Positions 20,600-31,782 are shown, counted from the first letter of the stretch. The stretch: 41,130 nt of DNA from an uncultured Clostridia bacterium (GCA_904384205.1 CAJFJY010000018.1:1-41130); one strand, 5' to 3'. The notes: generated by a model not told the origin, from the sequence alone. Made by a program: numbers and translations.

Positions 20600-22001
20600 T
20601 TACAAATTGTTTACCATTTTTTTAAACTGACGTCCCCTATCTGCAAAATCTTTAAACTGATCAAAACTAGCACTAGCTGGAGAAAATAAAACTATTTGAC
20701 CAGATTTAGATAATTTTTTTGCTAGAGTTACACTATCCTGTAAATTATTACATAAATGTATATCTAAATTTTTATTTTCTTTATCCAATTCTTTCTTTAC
20801 TGCTTCAAAAATCTTTCCAGAAGTTTGACCAAATAGAATCAAAGTTTTAACTTTATCTATTATTGGTTTAGCAATTGGAGTATAATCTAAATTTTTATCA
20901 TATCCTCCAGCTATTAAAACAATATCTTCGTGAAAAGCATTTAATCCTGAAATTGTCCTAGTTGGGCTAGAACTTGCAGAATCATTATACCATTTTACAT
21001 TATCTAATTCTCTTACAAATTCTATTCTATGTTCGACTGGTTTAAATGTTTTAATGGCTCTTACAGCTGTATCTAAATTTACTAGACTTTCTGTTGCAGC
21101 AATTGCTGTAGCTATATTTTGATAATTATGATTTCCTCTTAAGATTATTTCATCTGTATTTAATATATGCAATCTTACGCCATCTTCACATTTTTTTATA
21201 ATATTTCCATCTACAATATATCCATTTGAAAGCTTTTCTTTGCTACTGAAAAATACTACTTTTCCTTTTGCTTCTTTTGCACAATTTCGAGTGATTTCAT
21301 TATCATAATTTAATATTAATGTATCATTTGTTGATTGATATTTAAATATATTTTTCTTTGATTCAATATATTCTTCATAATCTTTATGTATATTTAAATG
21401 ATTTGGAGTAATATTAGTAATAACAGAGATATTAGGACTTACTTCCATTCCCATTAGTTGAAAACTACTTAGTTCTAATACTAATATGTCATTTGGTTCT
21501 ATTTCAGGCAATTTTGTAAATAATGGTGTTCCTATATTTCCCCCAAGATGTGTTTTATATCCACCTTCTTTTAAAATTGCATTTATTAGACTTGTTGTAG
21601 TAGTTTTTCCGTCACTTCCAGTTACTCCTACAATTTTACAAGGACACATTTTCATTAAAAGTTCTACTTCTGTTGTAACTATTGCTCCTCTATTGCTTTC
21701 TTCCAATAAATATTGATTTGTTGGTAAAACACTTGGTGACCTAAATATTAAATTGAAATTTTTCAAATTTTCAAATGAATTTTCTCCGAAAAAAATAGTT
21801 AAAGTTATAATTATCTATTTTATTTAGTATTTCATTTGAAATTTTATCTTTTTCTTTATTATCAAAAATTGTAACTTTTGCTTCTTTTTCATATAAATAA
21901 TCAATTAATGGAAGATTGCTTACTCCTAATCCTATTATTGCTACTTTTTTTCCCTTTATGTATTTGTTAAATTCTTCTAATTTAGTATTAAAAAAACTCA
22001 T
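20600..22001 (-). pseudogene. murD: UDP-N-acetylmuramoylalanine--D-glutamate ligase interrupted by a +1 frameshift (possible sequencing error)
   Basis: ORF 21771..22001 (KKVAIIGLGVSNLPLIDYL) and ORF 20600..21766 (VGVTGSDGKTTTTSLINAIL, NDSASSSPTRTISGLNAF, GGYDKNLDY, FSPASASFDQFKDFADRG) form one MurD. Deleting one T from a T7 tract gives ...NYFFGENSFENLKNFNLIFRSPSV. Confidence 0.9.
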
Positions 22002-22185
22002 ATTGTACCTCCTTTAGAAATGTAATAATTTATTACATTTCTTTATTATCTTATTTTATGAACTTTTTCTTTTTTTGCTATTATATATCAAATGATATAA
22101 TCTATCAAGTTTTGAAAAAATTTTGAATATTTTTTCTGTTTTTAGGTAAAATAATTTTAAATATCTGAATTGGAGGTGCTTTAAT

Positions 22186-22260
22186 ATGGCAAAGAAAAAT
22201 AAGGAAAAGAAAAATAATAACAACAATAATAATCAAAACAATGATAATTCTTCTAAATAG
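22186..22260 (+). CDS. Asn/Lys-rich 24-aa peptide
   Basis: GGAGGTG RBS 7 nt before ATG; MAKKNKEKKNNNNNNNNQNNDNSSK*; followed by a hairpin. Confidence 0.5.
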   Translation: MAKKNKEKKNNNNNNNQNNDNSSK

Positions 22261-22274
22261 TTGAAAAAAATAAT

Positions 22275-22313
22275 AAAGCCTAAGCATTTTATAATATAAA
22301 TTGTTTAGGCTTT
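22275..22313 (+). terminator. Hairpin terminator after the small Asn-rich ORF
   Basis: AAAGCCTAA...TTAGGCTTTT. Confidence 0.6.
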
Positions 22314-22351
22314 TAGTTATTGTAGTCTAGCACAATTAAAACTTAAATAGT

Positions 22352-22452
22352 GCGAGGATATAATAATTTATTAATTTTGTAGGGACTTGTGGGGACCGTT
22401 CAACAATTCTCAAAAGTTTGAAAAACTTTTGTTAGAATTGTTAGAATGGGTT
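22352..22452. repeat. Dispersed repeat, copy 1 (truncated on the right)
   Basis: About 101 bp identical to 27749..27849: GCGAGGATATAATAATTTATTAATTTTGTAGGGACTTGTGGGGACCG...GAATGGGTT. Confidence 0.9.
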
Positions 22453-22479
22453 TTTTTCAAGTGCTGGACTATAACAATT

Positions 22480-24219
22480 TCATATATTATATTTTTCTCT
22501 TTTAGCATATTTGGTATGTAAAAGTTTTTCTGCTCTATAACCACCTGGTTTTTCAAGATATTCTTCGTAAATTTTTTTCAATATTGGATTTTCATGAGAT
22601 TTTCTTATTGTGCTTTTCTCATCTATTGAATATAGACTATCCGCTCTTAATTTCCTTACATCTACTTCTGATCTTATCTTAGAATTTTTTATAGGTTGAC
22701 CTCCTCCCATTATGCATCCACCTAGGCAGGCCATTATTTCTACAAATTGATAATTAGATTTTCCAGATTTTATTTCTTCCATTATTTTTCGTGCATTTGA
22801 TAAACCGCTTGCTGCTACAACACTTATAGGCTGGCCAGCAATATTTATTGTAGCCCTTTTAATACCTTCTCCTCCTCTTACTTGTTCAAAATTTATTTTA
22901 GGTAAATCCTTTCCTGTTAAGATGTCCTGCGCTGTCCTTAAAGCTGCTTCCATAACTCCACCAGTTGTTCCAAAAATAGCTCCAGCACCAGTTGCCTCTC
23001 CCATAGGACTATCAAATGTACCATCTTCTAACTTTTCAAAATCAATATTTGCCTGTTTAATCATTCTTGCTAATTCTCTAGTAGTAATTACATTATCTAC
23101 ATCATATAATCCATTTTCTTTCATTTCTGGTCTTTGTCTTTCGAACTTTTTAGCAATACATGGCATTACTGAAACAACATATATTTTTTCTGGATCTATA
23201 TTTTCTTTTTTAGCATAATATGTTTTTAATATTGCCCCAAACATTTGATGTGGAGATTTACAGCTAGATAGATGAGATAACAATTCAGGATATTCCATTT
23301 CTATAAATTTAACCCATGCAGGACAACATGATGTAAGCATTGGTAAATTATCATGATTTTTGAATCTTTCTACAAATTCATTTGCCTCTTCCATTATAGT
23401 AAAGTCAGCACCTGTATTTGTATCAAATACCTTATAAAATCCTAGTCTCTTTAATGCTGTTATCATTTTCCCTACTACATTTGTTCCTATTGGCATTCCA
23501 AACTCTTCTCCAAGTGCAACTCTTGTTGCTGGTGCAGTTTGGACTAATACAACCGTTTCTGGATCTTTCAATTTAACCCAAACATCATTAATTGTTTCTT
23601 TTTCATGTAATGCTCCAGTAGGACAAGATTCTATACATTGACCACAAAAAGTACAATCAACATCATTTAAACTATGGTCTCCAACTGTTGATATACAAGA
23701 CTCAAAACCACGATTGACACAGTCTATCGCTCCTATTTCTTGTACATTTTTACATGTTGCAACACATCTTCTACATAAAATACATTTATTAAAATCTCTT
23801 ACTATTGATGGTGATGAATCATCAATCTTATGTTTGTTCATTTCCCCAGGAAATTCTATATCTAATACGTTAAATTTAGTTGCTAATGCCTGTAACTCAC
23901 AATTTCCTGAACGAGTACATGTTAAACAGTCTTTTGCATGATTTGATATTATTAAATCTAATATCACATGCCTTGCTTCTAATACATTTGGAGTATGTGT
24001 ATGTACTACCATTCCTTCTTCTACCTGTTGTATACAAGAAGTTGCAAAGCCTTTTCTCCCTTCAACTTCTACTATACACATTCTACAATCTCCAACTTCA
24101 TTTATTTCTTTTAAAAAACAAAGTGTTGGAATATCTATTCCTGCTTGTTTTGCAGCATTTAATATTGTTGTTCCTTCTGGCACAGTTATTTTTTGACCAT
24201 CTATTGTTAAATTAATCAT
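22480..24219 (-). CDS. hydA: [FeFe]-hydrogenase catalytic subunit (HydA of a HydABC-type complex)
   Basis: H-cluster motifs TSCCPAW, MPCIAKKFE, EIMACLGGCIMGGGQP; N-terminal 2Fe-2S, His-Cys and 2x4Fe-4S domains. Confidence 0.95.
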   Translation of the reverse strand: MINLTIDGQKITVPEGTTILNAAKQAGIDIPTLCFLKEINEVGDCRMCIVEVEGRKGFATSCIQQVEEGMVVHTHTPNVLEARHVILDLIISNHAKDCLTCTRSGNCELQALATKFNVLDIEFPGEMNKHKIDDSSPSIVRDFNKCILCRRCVATCKNVQEIGAIDCVNRGFESCISTVGDHSLNDVDCTFCGQCIESCPTGALHEKETINDVWVKLKDPETVVLVQTAPATRVALGEEFGMPIGTNVVGKMITALKRLGFYKVFDTNTGADFTIMEEANEFVERFKNHDNLPMLTSCCPAWVKFIEMEYPELLSHLSSCKSPHQMFGAILKTYYAKKENIDPEKIYVVSVMPCIAKKFERQRPEMKENGLYDVDNVITTRELARMIKQANIDFEKLEDGTFDSPMGEATGAGAIFGTTGGVMEAALRTAQDILTGKDLPKINFEQVRGGEGIKRATINIAGQPISVVAASGLSNARKIMEEIKSGKSNYQFVEIMACLGGCIMGGGQPIKNSKIRSEVDVRKLRADSLYSIDEKSTIRKSHENPILKKIYEEYLEKPGGYRAEKLLHTKYAKREKYNI

Positions 24220-24251
24220 ATTTTTCTTTCCTTTCTTAAGGTTTTTTTAAG

Positions 24252-24299
24252 ATCCGTCCCCAAAATCCCTATATATAGGGATTTTGAGATACGTCCCTA
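24252..24299. repeat. Palindromic GGGACGT-type element between hydB and hydA
   Basis: Perfect AAAATCCCTATATATAGGGATTTT core; on the minus strand flanked by TAGGGACGTATCTC and GGGGACGGATCTT. Confidence 0.75.
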
Positions 24300-26155
24300 A
24301 TTCCCTATTGCGTGGAATGGGCATGTCATTATACATGTACCACATTTTATGCATTTGTCTTGATTTATAACTCTTTTTTCTCTGCCTTCTCCTTCTATTG
24401 CATCTACTGGACAATGTTTTTGGCAAAGTCCGCATCCTTTGCATTTTTCTTCATCAATAGTTATTTGTGATAATGATTTACATTCTAATGATTTACATTC
24501 TTTTTGGATTGCATGTTGTCTAAATTCTTCTCTAAAATATTTTAATGTACTTATAACTGGGTTTGGCGCACTCTGTCCTAAACCACATATGCTTGATTTC
24601 TGTATGTTTGCTGCAAGTTTTTCTAATTTGTATATGTCATATTCTTCTCCTTCTCCTGAACATAACTTTTCTAATATTTCTAACATTCTTTTTGTTCCTA
24701 TTCTACAAGGAGTACATTTACCACAGCTTTCACTTACAGTAAATTGTAAATAGAATTTTGCTAAACTTACCATACATTTTGTGTCATCCATTACGATTAA
24801 GCCACCTGAGCCCATCATTGAGCCTATTTGTTTTAATGATTCATAATCTATTGGTGTGTCTAAATGTTCTTTTGGTATACATCCACCTGAAGGTCCACCT
24901 GTTTGTGCTGCTTTAAAATCTCTACCATTTGGAATTCCTCCACCTATGTCATATACTATCTCTCTTAAAGTTGTTCCCATCGGAACTTCTACTAATCCTA
25001 TATTATTTACGTTTCCTCCTAATGCAAATACTTTTGTTCCCTTAGAATTTTCTGTACCTATAGAAGAAAACCAATCCGAACCTTTTAAAATTATTTGTGC
25101 TATATTTGCATATGTTTCAACATTATTTATTAGTGTTGGTTTTCCCCATAATCCTGCTGTTGCTGGATATGGCGGTTTTACTCTTGGTTGACCTCTTTTT
25201 CCTTCAATTGATTCTAATAATGCTGTTTCTTCTCCACAGACAAATGCTCCTGCACCTAATCTAATTTCTATATCAAAATTGAATCCTGTTCCAAATATAT
25301 TTTTTCCTAATATTCCGTAATTTCTTGCTTGTTCTATTGCTATTTTTAACCTATGTACAGCAATTGGATATTCTGCTCTTACATATATAAATCCTCTGTC
25401 TGCACCAATTGCATATCCTGCTATTTCCATTGCCTCTAATACTGCATGTGGGTCTCCTTCTAATATGCTTCTATCCATAAAAGCTCCTGGATCTCCCTCA
25501 TCAGCATTACAAACAACATATTTTTGTTTTCCTTCTGAAGCCTTTGTAAGTTCCCATTTCTTACCTGTTGGGAATCCTGCTCCTCCTCTACCACGAAGTC
25601 CGGATTTTTTAATTATATCTATAACTTCATCTTGAGTATATTCTCTTAAAACTCTTTCTAGAGCTTCATATCCATTAAATGCGATGTATTCGTCAATGTC
25701 TTCGGGATTTATTACTCCACAATTTTTTAATGCAATTCTTTTTTGTTTTTTATAAAAATTAAGTTCATCTAGACTATTTACTATTTTTCCATCTATATCT
25801 TTGCAAAGTAATCTTTCAACTCTTTTCCCTTCAACAATATGTGTTTGAATAATTTCTTCACAATCTTCAGGTGTGACCATAGCATAAAATGCATCTTCCG
25901 GCCTTATAATAACAATTGGACCTTTAGCACAAAGCCCAAAACATCCTGTCATAATAACTCTAACATTATCTATATTCTTTTCCTTTAAAATTCTTCTAAA
26001 ATTCTCTAAAATTTGAGGTGATTTTGATGATGTACACCCAGTACCATGACACACCAAAATGTGTTTTTCTCTACAATCAGCATTTGTATTTACTCTTAAA
26101 TCTAATTCTTTTCTTTTTTCTTCTCTTATTTTATGAAGTTCTTGCAATGATTTCA
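24297..26155 (-). CDS. hydB: NADH-binding hydrogenase subunit (HydB/NuoF-like)
   Basis: Thioredoxin-like 2Fe-2S N-terminus, GLRGRGGAGFPTGKKW, CGEETALLESIEGKRGQPR, SCGKCTPCRIGT, two C-terminal 4Fe-4S motifs. Start taken at MKSLQELHK (26155); the ORF track extends to 26198. Confidence 0.95.
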
Positions 26156-26175
26156 TAACTTTACTCCTTTCTTTT

Positions 26176-26220
26176 TGGGGACGTAGCAAATTGGTCAAAT
26201 TTTGTCCAAAAGGGACAGAC
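26176..26220. repeat. GGGACGT-type element between hydC and hydB
   Basis: GGGGACGTAGCAAATTGGTCAAATTTTGTCCAAAAGGGACAGACC, closely similar to one arm of 19228..19319; internal imperfect palindrome TTGGTCAAATTTTGTCCAA. Confidence 0.7.
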
Positions 26221-26742
26221 CTATTTCATTTCTTTGCTTTCTTTAGCCACTAATTCATCTAGCACTTGATCCAATTTTTGTACTGTTGCTTTTCCATATA
26301 CTTCTCCGTTTACAGTAAATACTGGTGCTAATCCACAAGCTCCAACACATCTTGTTTCATCAATTGAAAATAATCCATCTTTTGTTGTTTCTCCTGATTC
26401 TATTTTTAATCTATCTTTTAATCTATCCATTATTTTTTGAGACCCTTTTACAAAACATGCTGTTCCTAAACATACTGATATTGCATATTTTCCTTTTGGT
26501 TTTAATGTAAAACGAGAATAAAAAGTGATTACTCCATATATTTCTGCCATTGGAATTTTTAAAAATTCTGATACTTCTTTTTGTGCTTCTAATGGTATGT
26601 ATCCAAATTTTTCTTGTATCTCTTCTAATATTGGTATTAAGTTATCTTTTTCTTCTTTATATGTTTTTTCTATTTCTTGCATAAATTCATGAACTTTATT
26701 ACAATTACATTTTATTTTTTCTTGCTCTGCCATTTTTACCAC
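26221..26742 (-). CDS. hydC: 2Fe-2S hydrogenase subunit (HydC/NuoE-like)
   Basis: GVITFYSRFTLKPKGKYAISVCLGTACFVKGSQKI, ETRCVGACGLAPVFTVNGEVYG. Confidence 0.95.
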   Translation of the reverse strand: MVKMAEQEKIKCNCNKVHEFMQEIEKTYKEEKDNLIPILEEIQEKFGYIPLEAQKEVSEFLKIPMAEIYGVITFYSRFTLKPKGKYAISVCLGTACFVKGSQKIMDRLKDRLKIESGETTKDGLFSIDETRCVGACGLAPVFTVNGEVYGKATVQKLDQVLDELVAKESKEMK

Positions 26743-26793
26743 ATTCCTTTTTTAAAATTTAGATTTTTAAAGGAGTAAATCTATAAACCTAAC

Positions 26794-27108
26794 TTATTCT
26801 AAATAATTTTCGTTATATGTTTCTTCTATAGTTAATAATCCTTGTTCAATACTAACAGGAAAATATTTTGGTCCAATAATACAACTATAATTTTGATTGT
26901 TTTTATCTTTAAAAGTAATTAAATAATCTTCATGATATTTACTCCACTCTATATTAACATATTCTAATTGCATTTCAGGATAATTGTTTTGCATATAGTT
27001 AGTAGCATAAATTTTAGCTATTTGAGTTGGAATAATTCCACTAAACCATAATACTATAAGCAGTAAAATTACAACTATTGCAGATATAATAATCTTTTTC
27101 CTTTTCAT
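26794..27108 (-). CDS. Small membrane-anchored hypothetical protein (possibly DUF3139-like)
   Basis: 104 aa; N-terminal TM helix, YSCIIGPKYFPVSIEQGLL. Confidence 0.6.
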   Translation of the reverse strand: MKRKKIIISAIVVILLLIVLWFSGIIPTQIAKIYATNYMQNNYPEMQLEYVNIEWSKYHEDYLITFKDKNNQNYSCIIGPKYFPVSIEQGLLTIEETYNENYLE

Positions 27109-27225
27109 TATAATCTCCTAAAAAAATATATTCTTAATATTTTAGATTATATCAAAAGCATATATTTTTATCTAGTGTTATTGACAAAAAAATCGAAAAA
27201 TGTCAAAATTATTTTGGTGATATAA

Positions 27226-27699
27226 TTGATAGAAAAAATTGAATCATATTTTAATACTATACCTGCATTTTTACATAGTATTACAGGCATTGATATAAAT
27301 ATTTTAGAAACTTCAACTAATATTGTTTTTCATGGATTAATATACTTTTTCTTTATAGCAATATTATTACGAATTATAGCCTTTTGGAAAATTTTCTTAA
27401 AATGCGGTGAAAAAGGTTGGAAAGCTATTATTCCGATATATAATTTGATAATATTTTATAAAATATCAGGACTCTCTCCTTGGTTTATTTTGATATTTTT
27501 AATTTATCCAATATCTTTTAATGTGGCTTTTATTGTTCAATTCTTATTTTCAACATATTTGTATACTATGCTTGCTAGAAAATTTGACAAAGGTGTTGGA
27601 TTCACAATTGGTTTGATTTTATTACCTTCAATATTTTTATTAATACTTGCTTTTGGTAAATCAAAATATGAATTTAATAAGTTAGATTTAAAAAATTGA
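27226..27699 (+). CDS. Multi-TM protein of DUF5684-like type
   Basis: KCGEKGWKAIIPIYNLIIFYKISGLSPWFILIFL; TTG start likely. Confidence 0.65.
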   Translation: MIEKIESYFNTIPAFLHSITGIDINILETSTNIVFHGLIYFFFIAILLRIIAFWKIFLKCGEKGWKAIIPIYNLIIFYKISGLSPWFILIFLIYPISFNVAFIVQFLFSTYLYTMLARKFDKGVGFTIGLILLPSIFLLILAFGKSKYEFNKLDLKN

Positions 27700-27710
27700 T
27701 ATGAATTTTA

Positions 27711-27932
27711 AATTGCAACATTTTAATACTTTTTAATATTAGAATAGCGCGAGGATATAATAATTTATTAATTTTGTAGGGACTTGTGGGGACCGTTCAA
27801 CAATTCTCAAAAGTTTGAAAAACTTTTGTTAGAATTGTTAGAATGGGTTGTTAGAATGGGGAGACGGAAAAATTAATAAATTATTATATCCGGGAGCGTT
27901 CTGTATTTTTATAGTATTAAAATGTTGCAATT
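27711..27932. mobile_element. MITE-like element with long inverted terminal repeats (contains repeat copy 2)
   Basis: 20-bp perfect ends AATTGCAACATTTTAATACT / AGTATTAAAATGTTGCAATT, inner 23-bp match GGATATAATAATTTATTAATTTT, nested stem AACAATTCT...AGAATTGTT, 13-bp tandem TTGTTAGAATGGG x2. Confidence 0.8.
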
Positions 27933-27933
27933 T

Positions 27934-30762
27934 TCAATTTTCAAGATATTTTGCCAAAAATTTTCCAGTATAACTTCTTTCATTTTTACAAATTTGTTCA
28001 GGAGTTCCAACTGCAATTACTTCTCCTCCTGCATCTCCGCCTTCTGGTCCTAAGTCTATAATATAATCGCAAGTTTTTATTAGATCCAAATTGTGTTCTA
28101 TTACAACAATACTATTCCCAGAGTCTACTAATCTTTGTAATATACCTATCAATTTATGAACATCTGCAATGTGTAATCCTGTTGTTGGTTCATCTAAGAT
28201 GTATAATGTCTTTCCTGTTGCTCTTTTTGATAATTCAGTTGCAAGTTTAACTCTTTGTGCTTCTCCTCCAGATAATGTTGTAGAAGGTTGTCCAAGTTTA
28301 ATATAGCCAAGACCTACATCATATAAAGTTTGAATTTTTTGCTTTATTTTTGGTATTTTATCAAAAAATTCTAATGCTTCTTCGACTGTCATATCTAATA
28401 CATCTGCAATATTTTTTCCTTTATATTTTACTTCTAGAGTTTCATGATTATATCTTTTTCCTTTACAAACTTCGCAAGGTACATATACATCTGGTAAGAA
28501 ATGCATTTCTATTTTATGAACTCCATCTCCATTACAGCTTTCACATCTTCCACCAGGAACGTTAAAACTAAATCTACCTTTTTGATATCCACGCATTTTT
28601 GCTTCATTTGTACCTGCAAATATATCTCTTATTAAATCAAATACTCCTGTATAAGTTGCTGGGTTTGACCTTGGTGTTCTTCCTATTGGAGATTGATCAA
28701 TATTTATTATTTTATCTATTTGATCTAAACCTTTTACACCTTTGCATTTACCTGGTTTCTCATTTGAACCATTTAATTCTTTTGCTATTGTTTTATACAA
28801 CACTTCATTTACCAAAGTAGATTTTCCTGAACCTGATACTCCTGTAACACATGTAAATACGCCAAGTGGAAATTTAACACTTATATTTTTTAAATTATTT
28901 TCTGTTGCTCCTTGTACCTCTATTACTTTATTTTTTAACGCTTTTCTTCTCTTTTTCGGTACTTCTATTTTCTTTCTTCCACTTAAATATTGTCCAGTTA
29001 TTGAATCTTTTACCTGTTTAACCTCTTCAGCAGTTCCCTGCGCCATCACATAACCACCATGTGCACCTGCTCCTGGCCCTATATCTATAATTTGATCTGC
29101 TGCATACATTGTATCTTCATCATGTTCTACAACTATTAGAGTATTTCCTAAATCTCTTAATTTCTTAAGTGTAGCAAGAAGCCTATCATTATCTCTCTGA
29201 TGAAGTCCTATACTTGGTTCGTCTAATATATATAATACTCCTGTTAAACCTGAACCAATTTGAGTTGCTAAACGAATTCTTTGTGCTTCTCCTCCTGATA
29301 ATGTTCCTGCACTTCTTGATAATGTTAAATATTCTAAACCAACATCTATTAAAAATTGAAGTCTTTTATCTATTTCTTTTAAAATCATATCTGCAATCAT
29401 TGCTTCTGTTTTTGTTAACTCTAAATTATTTAAATATGATTTTATTTGAATAATTGACATATCTGTTAATTCATTAATGTTTTTATCTCCAATTTTTATT
29501 GACAAGATTTCTTTTCTTAATCTTGCACCTTTACATGTAGGACATTCTGATTCACTCATATACATTTCATAAAAATCTCTCATTCCTTGAGATTTTGTTT
29601 CACTATGTCTTCTTTCTAAAGTTGGTAAAACTCCTTCAAATGGTGCTGTAAATTTTCTCACTCCGGCTGATGATTCATATTCAAAATCTATTTTTTCATC
29701 TCCTGTACCATATAGGATTTTTTCCATAAATTCTTTAGGCAATTTTTTAATAGGTTTTGATATATCTACTCCATAATGTCTTCCTATACTTTCAAAATAC
29801 ATTTTTGCCATAGTATCGGCTCTTTTCATTACACTAGAGCCAAATGCTTTTACTCCATCATATAAAGTTTTATTTTTATCTGGTATTATTAAGTCTTCAT
29901 CCATTTTCATTAAATATCCTATACCCATACAAGTTGGACATGCTCCAAATGGGTTATTGAATGAGAACATTCTCGGTGTTAATTCTGGAAAACTGAATCC
30001 GCAATCTGGGCAAGCATAATTTGAACTATACAATACTTCATCTTTTCCTACAACATCTATTAAAACTAGGTTTTCTGCATTTTTAAGAGCTGTTTCAACT
30101 GATTCTGTTAATCTACTTCTTATATCTGGTTTTATTATTAATCTATCTACCACTAGTTCAATATTATGCTTTTTCTTTCTGTCTAAGTTTATATCATCTG
30201 ATAATTCATAAATTTCTCCATCTATTCTGACTCTTACAAATCCCTCTTTTTGGAATCCTTCTAATAATTTTGTATATTCTCCTTTTCTCCCTCTTACTAC
30301 TGGTGCTAATACTTGTATTCTAGTTCCTTCTTCTAGGCTTAATATATTATCTATTATTTGGTCTATTGATTGTTTTTCTATTTTTTTACCACAATTTGGA
30401 CAATACGGAATACCTATTCTGGCATATAAAAGTCTGATATAGTCGTATATTTCTGTGACTGTTCCTACTGTTGAACGAGGATTTTTTGACGTAGTTTTTT
30501 GATCTATTGATATTGCTGGTGATAATCCTTCAATTGATTCTACAACAGGTTTTTCCATTAATCCTAAGAATTGCCTTGCATATGATGACAGACTTTCTAC
30601 ATATCTTCTTTGTCCTTCTGCATATAATGTATCAAATGCCAGTGAAGATTTTCCCGAACCTGAAAGCCCTGTTATTACTACTAATTTGTCTCTTGGTATT
30701 TCTAGACTTATATTTTTTAAATTATGCTCTTTTGCTCCTTTTATTACTATTTTGTCATTCAT
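27934..30762 (-). CDS. uvrA: Excinuclease ABC subunit A
   Basis: 942 aa; [38 protein letters not shown], zinc motifs, two ABC signature motifs. Confidence 0.99.
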   Translation of the reverse strand: MNDKIVIKGAKEHNLKNISLEIPRDKLVVITGLSGSGKSSLAFDTLYAEGQRRYVESLSSYARQFLGLMEKPVVESIEGLSPAISIDQKTTSKNPRSTVGTVTEIYDYIRLLYARIGIPYCPNCGKKIEKQSIDQIIDNILSLEEGTRIQVLAPVVRGRKGEYTKLLEGFQKEGFVRVRIDGEIYELSDDINLDRKKKHNIELVVDRLIIKPDIRSRLTESVETALKNAENLVLIDVVGKDEVLYSSNYACPDCGFSFPELTPRMFSFNNPFGACPTCMGIGYLMKMDEDLIIPDKNKTLYDGVKAFGSSVMKRADTMAKMYFESIGRHYGVDISKPIKKLPKEFMEKILYGTGDEKIDFEYESSAGVRKFTAPFEGVLPTLERRHSETKSQGMRDFYEMYMSESECPTCKGARLRKEILSIKIGDKNINELTDMSIIQIKSYLNNLELTKTEAMIADMILKEIDKRLQFLIDVGLEYLTLSRSAGTLSGGEAQRIRLATQIGSGLTGVLYILDEPSIGLHQRDNDRLLATLKKLRDLGNTLIVVEHDEDTMYAADQIIDIGPGAGAHGGYVMAQGTAEEVKQVKDSITGQYLSGRKKIEVPKKRRKALKNKVIEVQGATENNLKNISVKFPLGVFTCVTGVSGSGKSTLVNEVLYKTIAKELNGSNEKPGKCKGVKGLDQIDKIINIDQSPIGRTPRSNPATYTGVFDLIRDIFAGTNEAKMRGYQKGRFSFNVPGGRCESCNGDGVHKIEMHFLPDVYVPCEVCKGKRYNHETLEVKYKGKNIADVLDMTVEEALEFFDKIPKIKQKIQTLYDVGLGYIKLGQPSTTLSGGEAQRVKLATELSKRATGKTLYILDEPTTGLHIADVHKLIGILQRLVDSGNSIVVIEHNLDLIKTCDYIIDLGPEGGDAGGEVIAVGTPEQICKNERSYTGKFLAKYLEN

Positions 30763-30819
30763 AATATCCCTCCAATGATGATATTATACTATATTATTTT
30801 TTTAAAAACAAGAGTTTGC

Positions 30820-31350
30820 TTAAAAATTATTGATTATTCTGCCAGGTATTCCAACAACAGTTCTATCATCTGAAATATTTTTTAATACAACTGCATTTGC
30901 ACCTATTTTTACATTATTTCCAATTTTTATAGGTCCCAAAATTTTAGCCCCTGCTCCAACCATAACATTATTACCTAAGTCTGGATGCCTTTTATCTTTA
31001 TCTTTTCCAGTTCCGCCTAATGTCGCACCATGATATATTGTACAATCATCACCAATCGTAGCTGTCTCCCCTATTACTATACCCATACCGTGATCAATAA
31101 ATAATCTTCTACCGATTTTAGCTCCTGGATGTATTTCTATTCCAGTAAAAAATCTTCCTAATTGTGATATAAGTCTTGCAATAAAAAATAATTTATGCAC
31201 ATACATGAAATGTGCTACTCTATAAAACACTAAAATATGAAATCCAGGATATAATATTATTACTTCTAATACATTTCTAGAAGCAGGATCTTTACTTAAT
31301 ATATTTTTTGCATCAGCATATAAATCTCTTAGTACATGCATAAACATCAC
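30820..31350 (-). CDS. cysE: Serine O-acetyltransferase
   Basis: Hexapeptide repeats, [52 protein letters not shown]. Confidence 0.93.
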   Translation of the reverse strand: MMFMHVLRDLYADAKNILSKDPASRNVLEVIILYPGFHILVFYRVAHFMYVHKLFFIARLISQLGRFFTGIEIHPGAKIGRRLFIDHGMGIVIGETATIGDDCTIYHGATLGGTGKDKDKRHPDLGNNVMVGAGAKILGPIKIGNNVKIGANAVVLKNISDDRTVVGIPGRIINNF

Positions 31351-31505
31351 CTTATATATAATATGATTTTAAAAAAATTCGTTTACTTTTTTTACCAATT
31401 ACAAGTTTCGACAAATTTTTCACCAAAACTTTGCTATATTGTTTTTGCTGTACTTTTCATTTTTGTTTACTACATTTTTTACTAAAGAAAGTGAGGCTGG
31501 TTAAT

Positions 31506-31700
31506 ATGTTTCCTTTACATTATTTGTATAGTAAGGTTTGTGAAGCCAAGCAAGACATCATTTCTTTGATTTTATCTAAAGAAGGAATTGATTTTCTTAA
31601 ATCTAATAATATTCCTTTTGATGAAAAAGAATGTGATGATGGTGTTACAAGAATTTTCTTGAGTTCTAATCTTCTAAAATCAAGATTTTGTTATACATAA
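31506..31700 (+). CDS. Hypothetical small protein
   Basis: MFPLHYLYSKVCEAKQDIISLILSKEGIDFLKSNNIPFDEKECDDGVTRIFLSSNLLKSRFCYT; purine-rich GAAAGTGAGG upstream. Confidence 0.5.
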   Translation: MFPLHYLYSKVCEAKQDIISLILSKEGIDFLKSNNIPFDEKECDDGVTRIFLSSNLLKSRFCYT

Positions 31701-31782
31701 TTATGGTTTGAAGATTATGTTCTTTTGGAAAAAGTAAGTTTCAGTAGCTCGTAGTTATTTTTAAAATGTGGTAAACAAAAAG

